From the NCBI GenBank assembly GCA_937128505.1, contig CAKZMM010000027.1:1-64000 (forward strand): 64,000 bases of DNA, in the 5' to 3' direction. Position numbers and translations under genes: made by a program. Shown here piece after piece: positions 8,951 to 16,026 of the stretch; within the stretch, counting starts at the first letter, position 1; each line of letters starts with the position of its first letter. The notes under the pieces are model-generated. The model ran no database searches. It worked only from the letters and a program-made list of their open reading frames with translations, and had not been told where the DNA came from. This DNA comes from an uncultured Thermogutta sp. (GTDB lineage Bacteria > Planctomycetota > Planctomycetia > Pirellulales > Thermoguttaceae).

Positions 8951-10294
8951 GTGGCTCGCGGCGATCGCTTTGCGTCAACGATAATCGAAAAGGCGGTTTT
9001 GGTAGGCGTGTTCTTGCCGGATCGTCACTATGGAAATCCTCCTTTGGCGGAACTGGAAGGGCTGGCGGAAGCGGCCGGAACCAAGGTGGTGGGTAAACTG
9101 ACTCAGCGGCGAGATGCCCCGGATGCGGCCACCTACCTTGGTTCCGGGAAAGTAAAGGAACTCAAGGAGTTGGTTCAAGCAACCGGGGCGGACGTGGTGA
9201 TCTTCGACAACGACCTGAGTCCTGCCCAAACCCGTAACCTGGAGAATGCCCTTCAGGTAAAAGTCTTGGATCGCACGGAGTTGATTCTCGATATTTTCGC
9301 GACCCGGGCCCGAACTCATGAGGCCCGCATCGCCGTCGAGTTGGCCCAGCTCGAATACTCCATGCCGCGACTGAAACGAATGTGGACCCACTTGTCGCGT
9401 CTGCGAAAAGGGGTGGGGCTGCGCGGCCCGGGGGAAAAGCAGTTGGAAGAGGACCGCCGGCTGGTGGAAAAGCGGATCAACGATTTGCGCGCGGAATTGG
9501 CCACCATTGAACGACGCAAGCAGCGCGAGGTAGCCTCGCGGCATCCGTGGATCACCGTCTCCCTTGTCGGTTATACGAACACCGGAAAAAGCACGCTTTT
9601 GAACCGTCTGACCGGCGCGAATGTCTTCGTCCATGACGGGCTTTTCGCCACGCTGGACACCCGTACACGTAAATGGCCCATCCCGGGTTGGGGCACGGTC
9701 CTTTTGAGCGATACGGTAGGTTTCATCCGTGACCTGCCTTATCATCTGGTCGCCAGTTTCCGCGCCACTTTGGAAGAAGCCCGCGAAGCCCACTTACTCC
9801 TTCATATTGCCGATGCGGCCAGTCCCGATGCCCTCGACCAAATCCGTGCCGCTTACAAGGTCCTTGAGGAAATCGGTATCCAGCAGAAGAATTCCATCCT
9901 GGTGCTCAATAAGGTGGACCTTTTGACCGACTCCAGCCGGCTGGAACACCTGCAAGAGCTTTTCCCCGGGGCGATCCCGATTAGTGCTCGAACCGGGGTG
10001 GGGCTCGACCGGCTTGAAAGTGCCGTGCGGGAGGCCCTCCGCCGCCTTCGAGTTGAGCTGCACGTTGAGCTGGGGATTCACAACGGCAGGCTGCTCGCTT
10101 TTCTGACCGCCCAGGGGGAGGTCATCTCGCGGCAATTCCGCAACAAGGTGATGGAGGTCCACTGCCGCATTTCGCCGGAACACATCGGCACCATCCAGCG
10201 ATGGGGGGGCCAGATCCTCCGCCGCGAGGAACCACCTCAAGACGTCTGGGAAAATACGGCGGCTGTAGCCGACGAGCCCACTTGGCAGAGCTAA
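8951..10294 (+). CDS. hflX: GTPase HflX
   Basis: 447 residues. The N-terminal HflX domain, with its glycine-rich stretch ending in GPGEKQLEEDRR, is followed by a TRAFAC-class GTPase domain: P-loop GYTNTGKST, DTVGFIRDLP (G3) and NKVD (G4). HflX splits stalled or heat-damaged 70S ribosomes in the cytoplasm. The GTG start is supported by GGGGAGG ending ten bases upstream. The C-terminal ~90 residues are a small additional domain of the kind seen in longer HflX proteins. It is probably transcribed independently of rsgA because 416 bases separate them, but both serve ribosome maintenance. Confidence 0.93.
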   Translation: MARGDRFASTIIEKAVLVGVFLPDRHYGNPPLAELEGLAEAAGTKVVGKLTQRRDAPDAATYLGSGKVKELKELVQATGADVVIFDNDLSPAQTRNLENALQVKVLDRTELILDIFATRARTHEARIAVELAQLEYSMPRLKRMWTHLSRLRKGVGLRGPGEKQLEEDRRLVEKRINDLRAELATIERRKQREVASRHPWITVSLVGYTNTGKSTLLNRLTGANVFVHDGLFATLDTRTRKWPIPGWGTVLLSDTVGFIRDLPYHLVASFRATLEEAREAHLLLHIADAASPDALDQIRAAYKVLEEIGIQQKNSILVLNKVDLLTDSSRLEHLQELFPGAIPISARTGVGLDRLESAVREALRRLRVELHVELGIHNGRLLAFLTAQGEVISRQFRNKVMEVHCRISPEHIGTIQRWGGQILRREEPPQDVWENTAAVADEPTWQS

Positions 10295-10359
10295 GCCCTC
10301 TTTTCAGCTATAAAGCAGCCGGTAGCAGATCACAAAACTACCCTTTCCAACCCCCGCAA

Positions 10360-10491
10360 ATGCGGCACCAACACTCGGTTTTGCTTCGCGGCTTCTGTGC
10401 ACTTTTTATCCTGGGAGCTTCTGCCTACTCACGCGCCGAAGACAATTCCACACGCAAGCGCGTTGGCGGCTCGCCCATGGGGCAGCAGTGA
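10360..10491 (+). CDS. Possible 43-residue exported peptide or gene remnant
   Basis: This small frame encodes a peptide with a textbook signal-peptide shape: a basic start (MRHQHS), a hydrophobic core (LLRGFCALFILGA) and an Ala-x-Ala-like end before EDNS. It stops after 43 residues. There is no good ribosome binding site. It may be the 5' stump of a lost exported protein, since other genes here are decaying, or chance. No homologue is recognised. Confidence 0.25.
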   Translation: MRHQHSVLLRGFCALFILGASAYSRAEDNSTRKRVGGSPMGQQ

Positions 10492-10529
10492 CCACGCGAT
10501 TGTTCCTTGAAACCGGGGATGATCCTTTT

Positions 10530-10961
10530 TTAATCGTGGAGGCGGCGACTGAGGATTTTGGCGGGCCGATAACTCGCCGAGCAGTGCGGAGTTTCCCAAA
10601 GCTTCACCATCACCACGGGAAAGCCCATTGCCGAGGCTTGCTCGAAGATCAATTGGGCAATATTCTCCGCCGTCGGATTCTTGTCCATTAGGAACAGCGG
10701 CTCTCCTAGTTTTTGCAGATAAGGCACGACCGGATCCTCGCGGCAAAGGATCATCCGATGATCTAAGTTTTCATCCACCCAGCTGCCAATGGCCTGCTTG
10801 ATCCGGGCAAAGTCGAGGACCATTCCCAGTTCGTCCAAATGCCCGACTTCAAAGGTGACGACGAGCTTTCCGTTATGACCGTGTAAATTGCGGCATTTCC
10901 CCTCATAACCCAAAAGACGATGCCCATAACAAAAATGTAGAGTCCGGGACGCACGATACAT
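10530..10961 (-). CDS. queD: 6-carboxytetrahydropterin synthase (QueD/PTPS family)
   Basis: 143 residues. Zinc-binding histidines are visible in HFCYGHRL near the N-terminus and in NLHGHNG; the catalytic Cys precedes the latter (GKCRNLHGH). The conserved WET segment lies near the C-terminus. It converts dihydroneopterin triphosphate to 6-carboxytetrahydropterin, the first dedicated step towards preQ0 and queuosine, in the cytoplasm. The start at 10961 was preferred over one 18 codons upstream because AGGGAG lies about 9 bases before it and because family homology begins there. It follows queC by 92 bases on the same strand, so the two probably form an operon. The queE gene needed for the intervening step is not in the window. 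Confidence 0.88.
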   Translation of the reverse strand: MYRASRTLHFCYGHRLLGYEGKCRNLHGHNGKLVVTFEVGHLDELGMVLDFARIKQAIGSWVDENLDHRMILCREDPVVPYLQKLGEPLFLMDKNPTAENIAQLIFEQASAMGFPVVMVKLWETPHCSASYRPAKILSRRLHD

Positions 10962-11053
10962 CGCATTCAATCTCCCTGCCGAAAAATCTTCGCCAATTCC
11001 TAAAAAGGCAAACACTTAATTTCGCCCCGGGCTACCCCCCGGGTTACGCACCC

Positions 11054-11746
11054 TTAAAGACTCCGCGGCTCGGGGCTAGCCAATGGCCGAACATAAATTG
11101 TTGGATCCGGCAGATTCAGCCCGACGAAGGCCTCGTGCCGTTCTGCACACTTGTTGCAACCGCCGCAATGATTTCCGTCAATCGGAAAAATGCAGGAAAA
11201 GCTCAGTTCCAATGGCAGGTTGCGCCCCAGATCCATCACCGCAGCTTTATCCAGGTGGCCAAAAGGCCGCACAAAACGAAGCGGGTGGCCCAAGGATCGC
11301 ACCAGCACCCGCTCCATTTCCGTAAAAAATTCCTCAGTCGCATCCGAAAACGGATTCGTGCACAAGACCCCCAAGGCTAACTCCGGTACCCGATGAAGCT
11401 GACACCACAACCCCGCTTTCAAAGCCAAAAGGGCATTTCGGCCCGGCAAAAATACACTTTCGGCACGAGAGAAGGCATCCGGTATTCCTTGGCCGTTTAA
11501 GCTCCAGTGATCCCCGTAAAGGTCCGCGACCGGAACTTCCAGGATTACAAGCGGCGCAAGACGCGGCTGAGCCAATTTGTCCACAATCCGCCGAGCAGCC
11601 CTCAGCTCCACATCCTCCCAGAGCAAATAAAATCGGATATACAGCGGATAGACCACATAGCCTTCATTCAGCAAATGGCCCAACAAAATGGTACTATCGA
11701 GCCCGCCACTAAACAGTAACCCGATCCTCGGATCGCCGGTGGTCAT
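11054..11746 (-). CDS. queC: 7-cyano-7-deazaguanine synthase-like PP-loop protein (QueC)
   Basis: 230 residues. The ATP-pyrophosphatase P-loop SGGLDST lies near the N-terminus and the four-cysteine zinc site near the C-terminus (CIFPIDGNHC followed by GGCNKC). These are QueC hallmarks, and the neighbouring queD supports the assignment. It would convert 7-carboxy-7-deazaguanine to preQ0. The interior is atypical: after the P-loop comes a segment YLLWEDVELRAARR unlike E. coli QueC, so it may be a divergent subgroup with a changed substrate. The start at 11746 was chosen because AGAGG lies 7 bases upstream; an in-frame upstream ATG at 11773 lacks one. Confidence 0.82.
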   Translation of the reverse strand: MTTGDPRIGLLFSGGLDSTILLGHLLNEGYVVYPLYIRFYLLWEDVELRAARRIVDKLAQPRLAPLVILEVPVADLYGDHWSLNGQGIPDAFSRAESVFLPGRNALLALKAGLWCQLHRVPELALGVLCTNPFSDATEEFFTEMERVLVRSLGHPLRFVRPFGHLDKAAVMDLGRNLPLELSFSCIFPIDGNHCGGCNKCAERHEAFVGLNLPDPTIYVRPLASPEPRSL

Positions 11747-11772
11747 CGACACCTCTTCTCGCGTTTGCCTCA

Positions 11773-11810
11773 CCGCGAAAAACTCTCGAAGCCGCGAAAA
11801 ACTCTAACCA
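11773..11810. repeat. 19-bp tandem duplication
   Basis: Two head-to-tail copies (11773-11791, 11792-11810) share CCGCGAAAAACTCT exactly; the last five bases differ. It lies just upstream of the queC start, on the far side from the coding region. Confidence 0.65.
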
Positions 11811-12340
11811 TGCCGAGAAATGTAATCCCCGACAAAAACCTCATATTTCTCTCAAGCCCAATCCTTCCTAATAAACGAATAGCGGATCCAATGCCTGTGC
11901 CGTTTGATCCCGATAATCTTAGACTAAAACTTCCGCCGCCAAGCGGGAATCCAAGAATTATACCCCTATTCATTACGAGTCAGCGCAAAGCCTCGGCAAG
12001 CGTGCGGATATCACGATCCTTGCCATGCTCCATCACTGCCCACATAGGAAATCAAAACAAACAAGCGCCCTCAACCACGAATTGCTCAGAGGTTCCCTGT
12101 AATACTGCCGAATCTGCGCTTCGGCAAGATTCTGACAAACCACTACGCTTTCTCCGGTAAACGGAACGTTATCGCCAATACGTGTGAAAGCCGCCCATTC
12201 AGGGGCCTCATACCAGCGAAACGACCGTGTGTTTTGTCCCCCTATCGGTTATCGTCATTTTAGGGGGGTTGGTAACTCCGGGAAAGTTTGCCGACTTGAG
12301 GAGCCCTCGGTAACCGCTGGCTACCGGGCGAAATCCAGGC

Positions 12341-12365
12341 GATAATAATGATTGTGCTTATTATC
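12341..12365. promoter_or_regulatory. Inverted repeat upstream of the YchF-like gene
   Basis: GATAATA (12341-12347) and TATTATC (12359-12365) form a perfect 7-bp inverted repeat with an 11-base spacer, 30 bases before the ATG. It could be an operator or a leader hairpin. The assignment rests on symmetry and position only. Confidence 0.3.
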
Positions 12366-12394
12366 CGTCTCCGGCCCATCAAAGGAGGCGTGCC

Positions 12395-13429
12395 ATGAAA
12401 GTGGGACTTGTCGGCTACCAAGGGAGCGGTAAAAGCGCTCTTTTCGAGTGGTTAACCGGCTGCAAGCCCGACGTCAGCGGCTCAAGGTCAGCCCACGGGG
12501 CTACCACGGCAATCCCCGAACCGCGGCTGGAGCAACTCCGCCAGTTGTATCAACCAAAGAAGGTGACGCCGGCTTCGCTTGAGATTGTCGACACTCAAGG
12601 ACTGGCGCGAACACACCAGGGCAATGCCGCGCGGCTGGCCACCATTCGCGAAGCGGGCTGTCTGGTCCTGGTGATTGGCGCCTTCGAAGTCGAAAACCCC
12701 GCCGACGACTGGCAATCCTTCGAGGAGGATCTCCTCCTCGCTGATATGGAGGTGGTTTCCGGGCGGATCGAGCGGATTCAAGCCAGCCTAAAAAAACCCA
12801 TCCCGCATCAAGAACGCGAGCAGCTTGTCCGGGAACTCAAGGTGCTGGAGGAACTGCTGGAAGCCATGGATCAAGGGCGGCCCATCCGCGAATCCGGAAT
12901 GAGCGAAGAGCAGCTCAAATTTACCCGGGCCTTCCGCTTGCTGACCGAAAAACCGCGGATGATTGTTTTCAATACCCGCGAAAGCTCGGAAGTGCCCCCC
13001 GAATGGGTTGCCGGGTTGCCGCCGGGTATTCCCGCCGTCGCCATTCCCGTCGCTTTGGAACTGGAGCTCGAGGGAATGAAGCCCGAAGAACGGGCCGAAT
13101 TCGAAGGTCTTCTTTCGGAGAATCGGGTGACGCGAGACCAACTGCTGCGTCTGATTATGGATGCGGCAGGGCAGATGCTCTTTTTCACCGTCAATGCTCG
13201 CGAGGTCCGCAGTTGGCTTCTCCGAAAGGGTGGTACTGCACTGGAGGCTGCAGGGTTGATCCATTCGGATATGGCCCGGGGCTTTATTCGGGCCGAAGTG
13301 ATGAGGGTTCAAGACCTTGTGCGACTCGGCGGAGAACGCGAGGTGCGTGCGCAGCACCTCGTGCGGCAAGAGTCCAAAGATTACGTCATTCACGATGATG
13401 ACGTGTTGCTCATCCGTTTTTCCAGTTAG
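12395..13429 (+). CDS. Divergent YchF/Obg-type NTPase (DUF933 family paralogue)
   Basis: 344 residues. The P-loop GYQGSGKS replaces the usual YchF G-x-P-N-V-G-K-S. DTQGLA serves as G3, and NTRE corresponds to the NxxE that gives YchF its ATP preference. The C-terminal ~80 residues match the TGS-like YchF C-terminal domain (FFTVNAREVRSW, then KGGTALEAAGLIHSDMARGF). It is slightly shorter than canonical YchF (~363), and the central helical arm is compact. It is probably a paralogue of the housekeeping YchF rather than the orthologue. The ATG has an excellent AAAGGAGG site. Three palindromic repeats follow the stop codon directly. Confidence 0.82.
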   Translation: MKVGLVGYQGSGKSALFEWLTGCKPDVSGSRSAHGATTAIPEPRLEQLRQLYQPKKVTPASLEIVDTQGLARTHQGNAARLATIREAGCLVLVIGAFEVENPADDWQSFEEDLLLADMEVVSGRIERIQASLKKPIPHQEREQLVRELKVLEELLEAMDQGRPIRESGMSEEQLKFTRAFRLLTEKPRMIVFNTRESSEVPPEWVAGLPPGIPAVAIPVALELELEGMKPEERAEFEGLLSENRVTRDQLLRLIMDAAGQMLFFTVNAREVRSWLLRKGGTALEAAGLIHSDMARGFIRAEVMRVQDLVRLGGEREVRAQHLVRQESKDYVIHDDDVLLIRFSS

Positions 13430-13436
13430 CCTTTCT

Positions 13437-13508
13437 AGCAAACCATCGGTTTGACGCGAGTTTAGCAAACCATCGGTTTGACGCGAGTTTAGCAAACCAT
13501 CGGTTTGA
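13437..13508. repeat. 27-bp palindromic unit, 2.7 tandem copies
   Basis: Copies at 13437-13463 and 13464-13490 are identical; the third (13491-13508) stops after 18 bases. Each contains CAAACC-ATC-GGTTTG, a 6-bp stem with a 3-base loop. The array starts 8 bases after the stop codon of the YchF-like gene, so it would form three hairpins in its mRNA 3' end. Confidence 0.9.
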
Positions 13509-13687
13509 GGCCGGGGAAGCTGTCCGATTCAGTTAACTGCCCTACGCGCCGTTCACGCTGCGGGCCCGGATTTCTGACTTACATGCCTTCGGTATCTGAA
13601 GGTATTTGGGAAACTGCGCTCCCGCAGCGATGCGTCTAGGTCGTTGTGCCTCCATGGCCTTGGCGCACCCCATGCGCGGAATGTAAC

Positions 13688-13731
13688 GGCCGGTTTCTCC
13701 GGCCCTCCGCCACCTTCTTGTGGCCTTTTTT
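13688..13731 (+). terminator. Intrinsic terminator with preceding hairpin
   Basis: GGCCGG/CCGGCC (13688-13704, 5-base loop) is followed by GCCAC/GTGGC (13709-13724, 6-base loop) and then six T residues (13726-13731). The second hairpin plus T-run is a classic rho-independent terminator on the plus strand. It lies 280 bases after the YchF-like stop codon, so it ends either a long 3' untranslated region or a small RNA. Confidence 0.68.
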
Positions 13732-13823
13732 CTCCCTGGCCATCTGCGAGGGGGCGAAACCCGGCGATCGCACTTGTCCAACGCGATGATCCGATTTATC
13801 ATAATCCCCGAGCTTTCTTGAGG

Positions 13824-13851
13824 GCCCGGCGATCGTGGTGTCGGGCTTTTT
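13824..13851 (+). terminator. Second intrinsic terminator
   Basis: GCCCGGC pairs with GTCGGGC (7 bp including one G-T pair) around a 9-base loop, followed by five T residues and a further T-rich stretch. About 90 bases separate it from the first terminator, enough for a very small RNA of its own. Confidence 0.65.
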
Positions 13852-13884
13852 GTTTAGTTTTTTCGATTTGTTTAGTTTTTGCGA
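13849..13884. repeat. 18-bp T-rich tandem duplication
   Basis: TTTGTTTAGTTTTTTCGA (13849-13866) is followed by a copy with one mismatch (13867-13884). The duplication starts in the T-tract of the second terminator and thus doubles it. Confidence 0.8.
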
Positions 13885-14150
13885 TGAGGGGGCCGCGATA
13901 CTCGTTTCCCGACGGTAAACGCGGCTTCATCACGGCGGGAAGCTTTCAGCTAAGGTCTGTACTACCAATGATTTGAGCACTCCAAGACCTCTTTGTTCTT
14001 TGCCCATTTGGGGGGTGAGCCATAGCCAGCGCCGGTGGTCCTTCCACGCCTGCGGTAGGCCGAATAAACGAAATTTCTTCGCTCATCCGCGTCGCCGCAA
14101 ATGGATTTCGGCTGAGCATCTGAATTAATCCCTTAAACGCGGCGGAGCAC

Positions 14151-14182
14151 AGGGAATAGAGGAGTGAGGGAATAGAGGAGTA
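14151..14182. repeat. 16-bp tandem duplication
   Basis: AGGGAATAGAGGAGTG and AGGGAATAGAGGAGTA follow each other head to tail, with one mismatch at the last base. Confidence 0.85.
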
Positions 14183-14313
14183 AGGCCGAATCAATTATCC
14201 TTGAGGCTTTACAGCGAGCGCTGTCGGGCGCGGCGATTTCCCCGTGATAAGCGCGGTGGCACACCCGCGGAAGTGGTATTGAGGTTGCGGAAATATTGGA
14301 TCTCAGCCTCCCC

Positions 14314-14337
14314 AGTTCTTATGCGAGTTCTTATGCG
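14314..14337. repeat. 12-bp perfect tandem duplication
   Basis: AGTTCTTATGCG occurs twice in succession with no mismatch, in non-coding DNA. Confidence 0.85.
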
Positions 14338-14679
14338 AGTAAAACGAGAACAAACAATCATAATTCATATACATTATTTGACTTATGAACATTTCGGTCA
14401 GGAGGGGCCGACGAGCTTCGCAGGCCATCATGAATTGCCTGCTACGCTCAATCGGTTACGAAGACTAACTTCGCACCCGGGATTTGTGTAAAGTGGGAAA
14501 TACACGAATTGGCTCAACCGGCCGTAGGCAACCAGAATCAGCGGAGGTTTCGAAGGGTAAAGGACTTGGAAAACCGAAGTTCTCGGGTTACTTACCGCTA
14601 CGGCAATCTCCGGAATTCCCTAGTCCCCTGCTGACAACCCCGAACGTAACAAAATCATTTTTTGCGGTTTTGCACGACT

Positions 14680-14713
14680 AGCTTTTGAGGTCGTTTAGCT
14701 TTTGAGGTCGTTT
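14680..14713. repeat. 17-bp perfect tandem duplication
   Basis: AGCTTTTGAGGTCGTTT occurs twice in succession with no mismatch, about 170 bases upstream of the yajC start. Confidence 0.9.
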
Positions 14714-14881
14714 GGCGCGATGGGGATCATCGAACTCGAACTGTCGCGGACCAAGGTGACCAATATACTGATGTTTAGCCACTGGACCTCCAAAGATATG
14801 CTTACAAAGATTTGGTGAAGTTTAAAGGTTTCACAATTCGTTTTTAGACGTAAGTCCACCAACCTTATATGGGGAAATAAT

Positions 14882-15607
14882 GTGCTTACATCTTTTCCTT
14901 TAGTCCTGCGTTCTCCTCACGTTACCAAAATCACCGGCCCGTCTGACAATTCGGGGAGGTTTTGTCGCATCCCGCAGGGGAGATTTGCCGGTTTGGTTCT
15001 ATGTCTGGTTGGCTGCTGGATGGATTGGGGCGAGTGCCTTTCCCGCCAGGCTTGTGGTAGTACTTGCCAAACCGAATCTGCCATCGTTTACCTTCAAAGT
15101 TTTGATTTAGGAGGTTTTTTGCCTCCCGCCAGAGGTTTTTCGCTTCCTGAAAGTTGGATTGCTCATAACGGGGCGAAATTGATGAGTGTTGGAGGGGTAA
15201 GCAACTCTGGAGGATTACTCGGCGAGTACTTGCTTGCCCAACAAGAAGAGGATAATTCGACCGGATCACCCCCCAATCCAAGCGGGCCGAGCATCTTCGG
15301 ACTTTTGTGGCCGATTATTGCCATCTTCTTTTTGTTTTGGTTGCTGCTGATTAGGCCTCAACAAAAGGAGCGCGCAAAAATCCAGCAAATGTTGGCCAAT
15401 TTGAAGAAAAATGATCGGGTCATCACAATCGGCGGCATTTACGGGGTGGTGACCAACGTGCGGCGGGAGGCCGATGAGGTGACGATCAAGGTCGATGATG
15501 CGGCTAATGTAAAGCTGAAGGTAACTCTGGGTGCCATTGCCCGAGTCCTGGGCGAGGAGCCTGAGGCTGATCGTGCATCTGCCTTCAAGGACGGCAAAAC
15601 CGACTGA
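14882..15607 (+). CDS. yajC: Preprotein translocase subunit YajC, with long N-terminal extension
   Basis: 241 residues from a GTG with GGGGA six bases upstream. The C-terminal ~105 residues are a complete YajC: one transmembrane helix (IIAIFFLFWLLLIRPQQKE) followed by the small cytoplasmic domain with the NDRVITIGGIYGVV signature. YajC is an accessory of the SecDF complex, and secDF follows 420 bases downstream. The first ~110 residues are not part of the family, which is usually 85-130 residues in total; they are Cys- and Gly-containing and weakly hydrophobic. The extension could be real, or translation could begin at the ATG at 15182, which would give an ordinary 141-residue YajC but has a poor ribosome binding site. 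Confidence 0.85.
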   Translation: MLTSFPLVLRSPHVTKITGPSDNSGRFCRIPQGRFAGLVLCLVGCWMDWGECLSRQACGSTCQTESAIVYLQSFDLGGFLPPARGFSLPESWIAHNGAKLMSVGGVSNSGGLLGEYLLAQQEEDNSTGSPPNPSGPSIFGLLWPIIAIFFLFWLLLIRPQQKERAKIQQMLANLKKNDRVITIGGIYGVVTNVRREADEVTIKVDDAANVKLKVTLGAIARVLGEEPEADRASAFKDGKTD

Positions 15608-16026
15608 ATCTTGTAAAATCACGCATTTTCGTAAGATCACGCAGTGTTAACAGAAGATCACAAATTTTTTGGAGCAAGGGTATTGAAGGGGATTAAAGGC
15701 GGGGAAGCGATTCGCTATAGCAGTACCTTTATTTCGAGTCCAGGTTTGTAACTCTTTGGGGAGTTAACACCGGGAGCAATCGCTCGAAGTATGTGAGCCA
15801 AATAGGCGAGGAAACAAAGCTGTCTTCGTTTTCCTCAGAGCATTTATATCTTGTTACCGTGCAACTTGTTACCGTGCAAAGCGTTTGTGTTTTCGGCCGG
15901 GTTCTCAACCGTCTAATTTGCATCTTCAAAACAATACTGCCTAATTTCCATCTAAAAAACAATCTTTTAAGCGGCCGATAGCGGAGAGTCGCGGCGGGAA
16001 TTTAGGAAAATGGCGGTGGGAATTTG
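15608..16026. other. Intergenic stretch between yajC and secDF
   Basis: Just after yajC, a degenerate repeat of GTAARATCACGCA occurs twice within 40 bases (about 15612-15645). A perfect 15-bp tandem duplication lies at 15850-15879. No gene is seen. Confidence 0.4.
15850..15879. repeat. 15-bp perfect tandem duplication
   Basis: CTTGTTACCGTGCAA occurs twice in succession without mismatch, about 150 bases upstream of the secDF start. Confidence 0.9.

Larger units (their letters stand above)
11747..12394. other. Divergent intergenic stretch
   Basis: It lies between divergent queC and the YchF-like gene. It holds a 19-bp tandem repeat (11773-11810), a 7-bp inverted repeat GATAATA/TATTATC (12341-12365) about 30 bases upstream of the YchF-like start, and the strong AAAGGAGG ribosome binding site of that gene. 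The open frame at 11765-12160 has no protein-like features. Confidence 0.4.
13430..14881. other. 1.45 kb gene-free stretch rich in tandem repeats and terminators
   Basis: No protein-coding gene is supported. The stretch contains five separate short tandem duplications (13437, 13849, 14151, 14314, 14680) and two plus-strand intrinsic terminators (13709-13731, 13824-13851), which suggests that one or more untranslated RNAs end here. I recognise no known RNA family in it. Confidence 0.45.
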
